Positions 13,537-22,845 of a stretch of 64,000 nucleotides of DNA are shown in pieces. The notes under the pieces were generated by a model, which saw only the letters and a program-made list of their open reading frames with translations, had not been told where the DNA came from and did not search any database. The DNA lies in assembly GCF_003590095.1 (NCBI RefSeq), contig NC_039484.1, forward strand, positions 2,232,001-2,296,000, in the 5' to 3' direction. The stretch is from Trichoplusia ni (Eukaryota > Arthropoda > Insecta > Lepidoptera > Noctuidae). The translations under genes and the position numbers were made by a program. Each line of letters starts with the position of its first letter. The first letter of the stretch is position 1.

Positions 13537-13585
13537 CATATGTATTGTTTTCCAACAATATATATGTTGGAAAACAATATATATG
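13537..13585. repeat. 21-bp inverted repeat with 7-base loop
   Basis: The arms 13,537-13,557 and 13,565-13,585 pair over 21 positions with one G-T wobble; the inner 14 pairs (ATTGTTTTCCAACA / TGTTGGAAAACAAT) are perfect. The loop is ATATATA. It could extrude as a cruciform or be the remnant of a fold-back element; the stem is short for an animal microRNA precursor. Confidence 0.85.
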
Positions 13586-16500
13586 GATATGTAACCTGGA
13601 TTCAAAATATTGTAAAAAAATAATGAGCTAGCGAAGTAATCAATGCTTAGTAAATTTTAATCTTCCCTATAGGGAAAGAGGCCTGAGTCATTATTTTAAT
13701 ATGAAATAAATAAATATAATTCTAAGTAGATACATCTATGATCCGGAGAACAATTCACGCAGAATATTTTCAATCGAAAATATTATTTTTGCTAAATAAT
13801 AAAATTCTGAAGGACCCCATCAGTGATTTTGAGTGATTATGGCGCTGTGAACAGGGTATTAAGTTCGTGTCCATTTATAAATAAATCAACCCTCTTTAAC
13901 AAGCAAGATTTTAATAAAAACGTCACAATTTTTTCCCTGTGTGTGTTTATTTATTTAAAAATGGGAGCTTTTATGACTGAAACGATACATCTCAATATTT
14001 GAACACTGAAAGTGCTGAAAGTAATGCTGTGTCTGTATAGCAGTATACCAATTTTCAAGAAAACCGTGTTAGCAATTTTCGTGAAACTATGGAAGTCGTA
14101 AGCTTTATTCCCAAAAAAACTTTATAACTCAATAACTGCCATGGACTTTTTTGAATACACGGAAAAAGCTAGTATAGCAAAGACCCAGGATAGAGCTTCT
14201 GATCTACCCAAACTAGACTTGTAATCATGTTTCAAAGTTCTTAATAGCCACCCATATTTATCTTTCGAGAAAACGGTAGTGAACTAAACAGTATTATTTT
14301 TAAGTTGCTGAACAAATAGAGCTATATTTTAAAAGCGGTATATAAAAATCAGCGACAAATTATAAAGTGATACTAATGAGTAATTTGTTATGATATATAG
14401 CTTCTTTGGATGAAAAAATATGTTTAATATACTAATACATCGCGAAGCTATAAATTTTATTCAAAAAAAGTCCAGTTATCATGAAAATTAATAGACTTTA
14501 TTTTAAGATGAATGGGCTCCAAACTTGTGAGTTTAAATCTTAATAAATATATGTTTTTAATATATAACTATAAATTTTCAACCTTTTTTTGGACGATGCG
14601 TGAAGGACCGTATCTTTTTCGTCGTGGCCAGTATTCGTCAAAAAGAATCTTATCCAATATCCGAATTTCGAACCTACATTATGCATTGTATAAATATCAA
14701 ATTAATTACGAAACTCAATACATTTAGGGCCACATTTCAGTCAGTCAGAATGAATAGCGTTATGCTGAATTTGACCTATAAATAAATAACTCATTTCTGC
14801 CTATTTGGAAATAGGCCTATACACGCCTATTTTTGTACAGCTCATTACATCATTTCCAGTCAATCGGTTTTGACTGAAATCTACTTAAGTCATGGATGAG
14901 TTATTGGCAGTATATGAATTGATCTGAAGTGATTTATGTGTCAGAATTCCGTTATTTAAATAGACTTTTTAAGTCGGAATATCAGTCTTTATTTTTATTA
15001 CTTTATGAAAAAATTATCGTAAATCAGTTTGTTTATTGTCTAGTTATCATATTATTTAAGAAATTCAGGTATAGGTTTTTATTTGTTTGAGTTGCTTGCT
15101 ATCTCTTGAACTGTAAATATTTGTATGTAGTTTGCACTACCATAGAGAGTACTGAGTTAAAAAACAGCGAGCATGTAATAGTGGCGAAGCGTTGCGTGTT
15201 AATAATCACCCCGAATAAACGTCAATAGTCATTCAAAAAAAGAATCCTGTGACACACCACCAGTTTAACGATGACTCGAAACTGCGCTGAACTTTTCTAA
15301 AGGAAACTTTCGCACGTGACACGTAAGTAAAAGACAGAAAATGTGCGTTACAAAATTACATGGGAAGCCGTAATATCCCTCAGAATTTCACCGAACGCAA
15401 TAAAACCGCCCGCGCCTCACGCCTTTGACTCAAATGTTTTACCAAATTGACGTTCGACATGAGATCATGCATTCTTTTGATATGGTAATCCGTCCTTGCC
15501 CGGGGCAATAATCGATTATTAAATAGGTAGAAATCGGGAGATCAGGGCCTTTATGAACTGGAAGATTCTTAAGAGGATTCCTTTATGACATGAAAGGTCG
15601 GCGTGGGCGTTTACTATGAGCTTTTTAAGAAGAACGGTTGTCGTTGTATAAGCGAGACAGTCTACTGTAACTAGCGGTACCAAATATCCGCGTCTCCCTT
15701 CCTCCCTGGTAATACTTCTACTTTCAGACCTCGTAATACAGATAGGTTCTGATCTTAATAGACCAAAGCATAATTTTTTTATTATGTATTTTTATTAATT
15801 TGATTTTATATATTTTTGGCACCTGCTCACACAGACTGATTTTGCATAAAAAAATAAGTGCTGTTACCAAGGCTGGTGTAATATTTCATACTGCTCTATA
15901 CATATAGATACAAAAACCTCCAGAAATTTGGCCAAGCGATTACATATTAATGAAAGCAGGAAGAAATCCGACTACATCAGTGAGCTGTTGATTAAAGAGA
16001 ATAATATCCTGTTAATTACCGTTCGTTAATTAAGAGAACACAATATACGCGCTTAAGATCATAATCAAACGAGAGAATTTTTATATAATTAGTGTTTCAA
16101 AAATTAAACTTTTAAATAATGGGGTCTATCGGCGTTAAATTTTCTAGGTACCATAATTGGACAGTATAACGAAACGAATAACTTAAAAACTAAAATAAAC
16201 GAAGAAATATCAAAAAACAAAGACAAAAATTTAAAAAGGCTGTCTAAAAAGAACATCAGACATTTTTTGTCTTTAATGTCATTAGTCAAAGCCTTCATCA
16301 TAAGTACTGTTAGATAAGAAAAGGTCTCAATAGGCTTAGTATAAATACATTAAAGTGCCGCCTTAGGAAACAAGCAGGCGTTTAATTTCCTTCAACAAAT
16401 GGAAAAAGTAAATGTTCAGGCATCTGTAGAGAATGTTTGCAGATAGAGCTGAAGAGGTTAGGTTTCGTGATTGTTTATATTCAAGTAAAATTCTTAGAGA

Positions 16501-16599
16501 ACTGTAATTTTTTTTTAACTTGTTTGCTTGTGAGCTGGCTTTGGACGCAAAGGAGTAAACGGAAACCCGAACCCGATAACGGTAAAAAACTCTGTGCTG
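13586..16599. other. AT-rich non-coding stretch, no gene recognised
   Basis: A small self-complementary block (CCTATTTGGAAATAGG) lies near 14,801-14,817. A patch at 15,370-15,500 is less AT-rich and more complex than its surroundings. No frame shows a known domain. Confidence 0.45.
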
Positions 16600-16660
16600 T
16601 CTGTCCATTATCAGGCTGTATCTCATGAACCATAATAGATAGTCTTATTTTTTTCCATCC
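16600..16660 (+). repeat. Dispersed repeat (CAGGCTGTATCTC family), copy 2
   Basis: The core reads 'gtctgtccattat' followed by CAGGCTGTATCTCATGAACC and ATAATAGATAG. This is the best-preserved core in the window, but the downstream TTGCCGCT block is not found, so the copy is truncated at its 3' side. Confidence 0.65.
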
Positions 16661-17559
16661 AGGCTATAAGATAATAATAAAACGAAATACACAATACAAT
16701 CACATTTCGTTACAAATTACCAACTTTAATTAATTATTATTTATTAAAACGACAAAAACTTAATATTGAAGAGACTACAATTCCCACATCATTATAAAAT
16801 AAAATAAAAACATGATATCCTGTCGGCGATTTAATTCCTGCTACTTATTAAGTTAACATTTATTTTAAGCGATCGCACATATTAAAATTAACATCATTAC
16901 TAATATATCGATATTTTTTCGTATCGCAAATCGAGTTATCGATCAATGTTAATTACTTGTTAGTGATATGCTTGTACACGACAGGTCACTGGCCACTCGA
17001 GACGCCGTCAGATCGTATCCGAACCAAGGAGGATATGACAACTTTACCTTTTCCGAAAAAAGAAAACGCCAAAAGATGTCTGAAGAGCGCCGTTTCCAGC
17101 GCCGAAAAAAATGCATAACGATGCCATGCTTTGACACCAACACTTTAATGGCGGGAAAAAATTAAAGTTTCGTTAAGAATTACTCCCAGTTTTAATTACT
17201 GGTTTTTAGTATGATTATAATTAATTGCACGAGTCTAGACGATGATAAATCTTTAAATTAAATTTTAAATTGTGATTTGCGTAGGTACATTTTTCTATGA
17301 AATTAAAGTGTACTGACAACTAACTACTTAGGAAGGATCTAAAAACTAAGGAGTAATAGTAACGTTTAACAAAAACAAATCACAAAATTCTAAATTCCAC
17401 ATTCGAAATAAGTAACATAAGAGAATTAATCAAACTGTATTCGTTTAAAATGTATGAATTAAAAAAAAAACATCCACTCGCTATATCAATACAGCCAGCA
17501 TCGACAAAGTTGTTCAAAAAGCACGTAAAACACACACACACTACTACTTTCGATCTACG
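16661..17559. other. AT-rich flank upstream of the retrotransposon
   Basis: At 16,970-17,160 overlapping frames occur on both strands (about 65 aa each) with no recognisable domain. A short CA run lies at about 17,530-17,541, next to the retrotransposon insertion point. Confidence 0.45.
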
Positions 17560-17563
17560 ACTT
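17560..17563. repeat. Target site duplication ACTT, left
   Basis: ACTT directly precedes the left LTR (TGTAGCC...) and recurs directly after the right LTR (...CACCACA) at 22,842-22,845. A 4-bp duplication fits the Ty3/Gypsy integration pattern. Confidence 0.9.
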
Positions 17564-18158
17564 TGTAGCCTACTCAGTCACACATTTACAAACAATACAT
17601 ACATAATTTACTATATTTATATCTACACGTAACAAATTCATTTTTAATTCATATCTATTTAAAATATATTATACATAAAAAGCCTTATTACCTATATACA
17701 TATATTTACAATAATAACAAAATATCAGTACACATAAAACTACTAATTATCTAATACTACGGCATACAGATTGCGGCGAGGCGCATTGGAAACGCGTTGC
17801 ATCTCCGGTTGGAACCGGATCGGTCTTACGTCCGGCGCGCGCGCCGCTACTCACCGCGCCGCGCCAGTCGGCCACTTATCTCGCTCGCGAAGCCTGTGTC
17901 GCCCGCTAACCGAATGCTGTACGGCTACCGCACGCACCAGCGTGTTATTGTTAATATTTTCGTCATCACTATCGCTTGCCTATCCACCTTTCTCCTTCAA
18001 GCATTCCTTCTATTCTATAGCTCTGCTTGTGCTATAAGACTGTGTGTATGTGAACTATGTGTGATTGAACAATATAAATATTACGTGTAGTGAAGTTGTT
18101 GGAACTTTTATTTATCCGAAACCTCTTGACGAACACCACATCACCCATTCACACCACA
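17564..18158 (+). repeat. Left LTR (595 bp)
   Basis: The LTR runs from TGTAGCC to CACCACA, so it has the canonical TG...CA ends. It matches 22,247-22,841 at a constant offset of 4,683 with no difference that I can find by eye. The first ~200 bases are AT-rich with TATA-like stretches (for example ATTATACATAAAAAG near 17,669); the middle is GC-rich and includes a perfect 14-bp palindrome at 17,833-17,846. The open frames that cross the LTR (88 and 97 aa) recur in both copies but show no protein similarity and are not regarded as genes. Confidence 0.95.
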
Positions 18159-18160
18159 AC

Positions 18161-18176
18161 TGGTGACCCCTAAGGA
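18161..18176 (+). promoter_or_regulatory. Primer binding site for minus-strand DNA synthesis
   Basis: TGGTGACCCC begins two bases after the left LTR. TGG pairs with the CCA tail of a tRNA; the sequence agrees with the tRNA-Trp primer reported for CsRn1-type elements. The exact tRNA must be confirmed against the host tRNA set. The GTG at 18,163 lies within this site and is not taken as the gag start. Confidence 0.8.
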
Positions 18177-18210
18177 CACGAAGACTGAAGGTTGGTACAC
18201 TCGATACAAA

Positions 18211-19107
18211 ATGAGCGACAGCAGTGATTCTGTAAAAACAGCCGGTTCGAGAAATGACGGCCATGTGACGCGGCGAAAGAAGGCAGTGCGCGTGTCCAAT
18301 GACGGACGTGAAATTTGTCGCGCGAAAATTAAAGTGCCGCCATTCTCGCCTGAGGATCCGGAACTGTGGTTCGCCCTGATTGAAGGCCAATTTGACAGCC
18401 ATGACGTCACCGACGACGGCACAAAATTCACGCATGTCACCAACAACCTGGACATCCAGTACGCCAAAGCTGTGAAGGACATCATTGTAAACCCTCCAGC
18501 CCAGAACAGGTATGGCAAAATTAAAACAGAACTCATCAAGCGACTCTCTGCTTCGCATGAGAAAAAGGTCAAGCAGTTGCTGACGCACGAGGAGCTTGGA
18601 GACAGAAAGCCATCTCAGTTTCTACGGCACCTCCAAGACTTGGCCGGCCCATCTGTTCCTGAGGACTTCGTCAGGTCTATTTGGTGCAACCGTCTGCCAA
18701 ATAACATCCAGACAGTGCTAGCGTCGCAGCCGACACACTCCCTGGAGCAGCTTGCGGATTTGGCTGACCGCATTCAAGAGTTGACGTCCCCATGCAGCGT
18801 CGCCGCGACGTCATCACACAGTGCAACCGCTTCACACCCATCGGATGAGATCGCGGAGCTGAAGAGGATGGTCCAGCAACTAACCCTCAAGTTGGAAGAG
18901 CACACTCGTGCTTCCTGCTGCGCGACCTCCAGCCGCTCGAGACCGCGTGAACGACTGCGTTCATCTTCACGTCAGAGAAGCCGATCCAGCTCCAGCTATA
19001 AAAAGTACACGATATGCTGGTTCCATGCGAAGTTCGGGGAAAGGGCTAATAAGTGTAACAAGCCCTGCGACTACAGAAAAGCGGGAAATGCCACGGGCGG
19101 TCGCTAA
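18211..19107 (+). CDS. Gag polyprotein with CHCC zinc finger
   Basis: Gag forms the virus-like particle in which the element is reverse transcribed. I start it at the first in-frame ATG (MSDSSDS..., 298 aa); the frame is open upstream to the primer site, but only non-ATG codons are available there. Residues ~40-110 (PPFSPEDPELWFALIEGQF...) match the capsid-type domain I associate with CsRn1-like Gags. A hydrophilic segment with predicted coiled coil (about 210-230) follows, then an Arg/Ser-rich basic stretch. The C-terminal finger is C269-x2-H272-x9-C282-x3-C286, a CHCC order in place of the retroviral CCHC. The stop codon TAA overlaps the pol start codon by one base (TAATG). Confidence 0.9.
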   Translation: MSDSSDSVKTAGSRNDGHVTRRKKAVRVSNDGREICRAKIKVPPFSPEDPELWFALIEGQFDSHDVTDDGTKFTHVTNNLDIQYAKAVKDIIVNPPAQNRYGKIKTELIKRLSASHEKKVKQLLTHEELGDRKPSQFLRHLQDLAGPSVPEDFVRSIWCNRLPNNIQTVLASQPTHSLEQLADLADRIQELTSPCSVAATSSHSATASHPSDEIAELKRMVQQLTLKLEEHTRASCCATSSRSRPRERLRSSSRQRSRSSSSYKKYTICWFHAKFGERANKCNKPCDYRKAGNATGGR

Positions 19108-22100
19108 TGGCGACAGACGATTGCCCATCTTCTTCAGGTCGCCTTTTCGTCACCGACCGCAGCACGAACACCCAGTTCCTGGTAGACACCGGCAGCGACC
19201 TCTGCGTCTACCCCCGTTCTGCGCTTCGAGAGCGTCGTGCCAAAACAGAATTTCAGCTCAGCGCGGCCAACGGAAGCGTCATCGACACTTACGGCTTTAT
19301 TGAGCTTAACTTAAATCTAGGCTTAAGGCGTAATTTTGCTTGGCGTTTTGTTGTAGCAAATGTAACTAGACCTATTATAGGCGTTGATTTCCTTAGCTTT
19401 TATAACTTAATTGTAGATTGCCGCAATCAACGCCTAATTGATAACACTACCACATTATCAGCCAGTGCTTCTTTAGTAAATGCTAATGTTTTTTCGGTTA
19501 AGGTTTCGACAGGCGACACGCGCTTTCACAACATCCTGAGCAAGTTTCCGGAAATTACACGCCCTTCAGGCACACCAACCGTCCCGAAACACAACACCTT
19601 GCATTATATCAGGACTACACCAGGACCTCCTATCTCATGTACCCCTCGTAGACTGGCACCTGATAAACTCAAAATAGCTAGGCGTGAATTCGAGCTCATG
19701 CTTAGCAACGGCACAGCGCGTCCTTCTGAAAGTCCCTGGTCTTCACCCTTGCACCTTGCGCCTAAGAAGGACAACGGCTGGCGCCCTTGTGGTGATTATC
19801 GTATGCTTAATGCGCGGACCATACCAGACCGTTATCCTATTAGGCATATCCATGACTTTGCCCACTCCATTGCTGGTTGTACAGTATTTTCCACTATTGA
19901 CTTGATGAAAGCTTACAATCAGATTCCGGTTTTCGAGGCAGATATTCAAAAGACTGCCATCACCACACCCTTTGGCTTGTACGAATTTCCCAAAATGACC
20001 TTCGGACTGAGAAATGCAGGTCAAACATTTCAGAGGTTTGTTGACGAAATGTTGAGAGGCCTCGAGTTTTGTTATGCCTACTTAGATGACTTTTTAGTCT
20101 TCTCCAAGGACGAGGCCGAGCACGAAGACCATCTTCATCAGCTCTTCAGTCGCATGAAGAAATATGACGTCCTCGTCAACACCTCCAAATGTGTTTTCGG
20201 CGCACGCGAGGTAACATTTTTAGGCTACCGGATCTCGGCATCTGGCACCAAACCCCTGGAATCCAAGGTACAGGCAATCAATGACTTCCCTGTCCCTAAG
20301 ACAGTCAAACAATTGAGGCGATTTTTAGGCATGCTCAATTTTTACAGGCGGTTCTTACCACACTCTGCTTTAATTCAAGCCCCTTTAAATGCCTTGCTTA
20401 CAGGCCGTGTAAAGGCATCACAACCTGTCGACGTGTCTGGCGATGCGCTTTTAGCTTTCAACAAGTGCAAAGACAGTCTCGCCCATGCAGCATTACTCGC
20501 ACACCCAGATTGTCACGCCGAACTCGCCCTGGTAACAGACGCATCTGACCTGGCAATGGGTGCAGTTCTGCAGCAGCTTAAAGACGACGCCTGGCAGCCT
20601 CTGGCATTCTTCTCGCGGAAATTGAGTCCCTCGCAACAAAAGTACTCACCCTACGACCGCGAGCTCTTAGCCATATACGAAAGTATTAAATACTTTCGTC
20701 ATATGCTAGAGGCAAGACACTTCGTGGTATTCACTGACCACAAACCGCTCAGTTACGCTTTCAGCGAACGTAAAGCTATCTGTTCGCCCCGGCAGTACCG
20801 CCACCTCGATTACATCTCGCAGTTCACAACCGATATCCGACACATTTCGGGAAAGGACAATGTTGTCGCTGACCCACTGTCGCGCATCGAGGAACTGCAG
20901 ATGCCAATCGATTTTGACGTACTGGCTGCCTCCCAAGCGACTGATCCGGAGTTGACTCATCTTCTACGGGGAGATTCTTCACTCCGGCTGGAGAAGTTGG
21001 GTATCCCTAACTCCCATGCTGAACTTTATTGTGACGTCAGTACCACCTCACCCAGGCCGTTTGTCCCCAAAGTGTTGAGAAAACAAATCTTCGACAGCCT
21101 CCACAGTCTTAGCCACCCTGGCGCCAACGCTACGGCTAAACTGGTGGCTGCCCGGTTTGTTTGGCCTGGGGTACGCAAAGATTGTCGAGACTGGTCCCGA
21201 CAATGCCAGTCTTGCCAACGCGCTAAGGTTCATCGCCATGTATCTTCTCCACTTGGCTCGTTCGAACTTCCGCGCGCTCGATTTTCCTTTATCCACGTGG
21301 ACATTATTGGCCCTCTCCCTATCTCGCAGGGATACCGCTACTGTTTCACCGCTGTAGATCGTTTCACACGCTGGCCAGAGGTCATACCGATGTCGGATAT
21401 GACAGCTGAAACAGTCGGGAAGGCATTGATATCGTGGATATCCAGGTTTGGATGTCCAACAGATATTGTCACTGATCGCGGCCGACAGTTTGAATCTTCA
21501 CTTTTTCAATATCTCGCAAAAATGATTGGATTCAAACATCGTAGAACAACCGCGTATCACCCAACTTGTAACGGGCTCGTGGAAAGATTCCACCGACAGT
21601 TAAAGGCAGCCATAATGTGCCACGCAGATTGCAATTGGGTAGACACGTTGCCCTTGGTGCTATTAGGCATTAGGAGCGCAGTTAAAGATGACCTCAAAGC
21701 GTCATCAGCCGAGCTGGTTTACGGCGAGCCGTTACGTTTGCCTGGAGAATTTTTCCAAGCGACCCCTATCGATTCCTCCGATATATCGGACTTCACCACT
21801 CGGCTGCGCCAATTTGCATCAAAACTGCAACCGTCACCGGCCTCACGTCACAATAAGTCCAAAATATTTATGTACAAAGATTTAATGACATCAAGTCACG
21901 TATTTTTGAGGGACGACGCATTACGTGGGTCTTTACGACCCCCTTACACCGGCCCTTATGAAGTATTAGAACGAAGTGACAAAACTTTCAAAATTATGTA
22001 TAAGGGTAAAACCGTCACAGTGTCTATAGACCGCCTTAAGCCGGCCTACTCACTGATTGACCCAACTTCCAACCCTACCCCCACTCACACTCCTTCTTCT

Positions 22101-22223
22101 AACCCCAACCCCGGTTCCTTCCCTGATCCTGCTCCTATTAACCAAGACAAGCCAGTTCAGGATAACGTCAGAAGGACGCGTTCAGGCCGCACAGTTCGTT
22201 TTCCTGATTTTTATCGCCCGTAG
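19107..22223 (+). CDS. Pol polyprotein (PR-RT-RNase H-IN)
   Basis: This 1,038-aa protein supplies the enzymes of the element. Aspartic protease: D27-T-G-S-D. Reverse transcriptase: about 170-370, with catalytic D265 (STIDLMKAY) and YLDD at 325-328. RNase H: about 470-592, with D478 (LVTDAS), E519 (DREL), D544 (FTDHK) and D589 (VVADP). Integrase: zinc-binding H666-x3-H670-x29-C700-x2-C703, then D732-x57-D790-x35-E826, followed by a GPY motif at 949-951. The C-terminus is Pro/Ser-rich and ends with a basic RRTRSGR segment. No chromodomain or env is seen. The frame is uninterrupted, and no catalytic residue is missing. Pol starts at an ATG inside the gag stop (TAATG), in a different frame from gag, so it may be made by termination-reinitiation rather than by frameshifting. 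Confidence 0.95.
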   Translation: MATDDCPSSSGRLFVTDRSTNTQFLVDTGSDLCVYPRSALRERRAKTEFQLSAANGSVIDTYGFIELNLNLGLRRNFAWRFVVANVTRPIIGVDFLSFYNLIVDCRNQRLIDNTTTLSASASLVNANVFSVKVSTGDTRFHNILSKFPEITRPSGTPTVPKHNTLHYIRTTPGPPISCTPRRLAPDKLKIARREFELMLSNGTARPSESPWSSPLHLAPKKDNGWRPCGDYRMLNARTIPDRYPIRHIHDFAHSIAGCTVFSTIDLMKAYNQIPVFEADIQKTAITTPFGLYEFPKMTFGLRNAGQTFQRFVDEMLRGLEFCYAYLDDFLVFSKDEAEHEDHLHQLFSRMKKYDVLVNTSKCVFGAREVTFLGYRISASGTKPLESKVQAINDFPVPKTVKQLRRFLGMLNFYRRFLPHSALIQAPLNALLTGRVKASQPVDVSGDALLAFNKCKDSLAHAALLAHPDCHAELALVTDASDLAMGAVLQQLKDDAWQPLAFFSRKLSPSQQKYSPYDRELLAIYESIKYFRHMLEARHFVVFTDHKPLSYAFSERKAICSPRQYRHLDYISQFTTDIRHISGKDNVVADPLSRIEELQMPIDFDVLAASQATDPELTHLLRGDSSLRLEKLGIPNSHAELYCDVSTTSPRPFVPKVLRKQIFDSLHSLSHPGANATAKLVAARFVWPGVRKDCRDWSRQCQSCQRAKVHRHVSSPLGSFELPRARFSFIHVDIIGPLPISQGYRYCFTAVDRFTRWPEVIPMSDMTAETVGKALISWISRFGCPTDIVTDRGRQFESSLFQYLAKMIGFKHRRTTAYHPTCNGLVERFHRQLKAAIMCHADCNWVDTLPLVLLGIRSAVKDDLKASSAELVYGEPLRLPGEFFQATPIDSSDISDFTTRLRQFASKLQPSPASRHNKSKIFMYKDLMTSSHVFLRDDALRGSLRPPYTGPYEVLERSDKTFKIMYKGKTVTVSIDRLKPAYSLIDPTSNPTPTHTPSSNPNPGSFPDPAPINQDKPVQDNVRRTRSGRTVRFPDFYRP

Positions 22224-22230
22224 TGACGGT

Positions 22231-22246
22231 CTCTGGGGGGGAGTGA
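22231..22246 (+). promoter_or_regulatory. Polypurine tract for plus-strand priming
   Basis: The tract CTCTGGGGGGGAGTGA ends directly at the TG of the right LTR, where an RNase H-resistant plus-strand primer is expected. It has seven consecutive G residues. Confidence 0.8.
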
Positions 22247-22841
22247 TGTAGCCTACTCAGTCACACATTTACAAACAATACATACATAATTTACTATATT
22301 TATATCTACACGTAACAAATTCATTTTTAATTCATATCTATTTAAAATATATTATACATAAAAAGCCTTATTACCTATATACATATATTTACAATAATAA
22401 CAAAATATCAGTACACATAAAACTACTAATTATCTAATACTACGGCATACAGATTGCGGCGAGGCGCATTGGAAACGCGTTGCATCTCCGGTTGGAACCG
22501 GATCGGTCTTACGTCCGGCGCGCGCGCCGCTACTCACCGCGCCGCGCCAGTCGGCCACTTATCTCGCTCGCGAAGCCTGTGTCGCCCGCTAACCGAATGC
22601 TGTACGGCTACCGCACGCACCAGCGTGTTATTGTTAATATTTTCGTCATCACTATCGCTTGCCTATCCACCTTTCTCCTTCAAGCATTCCTTCTATTCTA
22701 TAGCTCTGCTTGTGCTATAAGACTGTGTGTATGTGAACTATGTGTGATTGAACAATATAAATATTACGTGTAGTGAAGTTGTTGGAACTTTTATTTATCC
22801 GAAACCTCTTGACGAACACCACATCACCCATTCACACCACA
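22247..22841 (+). repeat. Right LTR (595 bp)
   Basis: This copy is identical by eye to the left LTR, begins TGTAGCC directly after the polypurine tract and ends CACCACA before the ACTT duplication. It would supply the polyadenylation region; I see no canonical AATAAA in it, only ATAAA-type variants. Confidence 0.95.
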
Positions 22842-22845
22842 ACTT
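22842..22845. repeat. Target site duplication ACTT, right
   Basis: This matches the ACTT at 17,560-17,563 and defines the right boundary of the retrotransposon. Confidence 0.9.

Larger units (their letters stand above)
17564..22841 (+). mobile_element. Complete Ty3/Gypsy LTR retrotransposon, CsRn1/Kabuki type
   Basis: The 5,278-bp element has, in order, a left LTR, primer binding site, gag, pol (protease, reverse transcriptase, RNase H, integrase), polypurine tract and right LTR, flanked by ACTT duplications. The domain order with integrase last places it in Ty3/Gypsy (Metaviridae). The CHCC rather than CCHC finger in Gag and a TGGTGACCCC primer site (thought to pair with tRNA-Trp in this group) point to the CsRn1 clade, which includes Kabuki of the silkworm. 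There is no env frame after pol. The LTRs look identical base for base, so the insertion is young and may still be active. Clade placement is from motif memory, not a tree. Confidence 0.93.

Noticed and set aside
17771..18090. Two overlapping open frames in the LTR (88 and 97 aa), repeated at 22,454-22,773
   Set aside because: They lie in non-coding LTR sequence, occur in both copies only because the LTRs are identical, and show no protein motif.
18163..18210. Upstream extension of gag from a GTG at 18,163
   Set aside because: The GTG lies within the primer binding site and is not a usual eukaryotic start; the first ATG in frame is at 18,211.
19684..21357. Several short frames on both strands inside pol
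   Set aside because: They are shadow frames of the pol gene.
22224..22246. Possible env gene between pol and the right LTR
   Set aside because: Only 23 bases separate the pol stop from the LTR, which is just enough for the polypurine tract.
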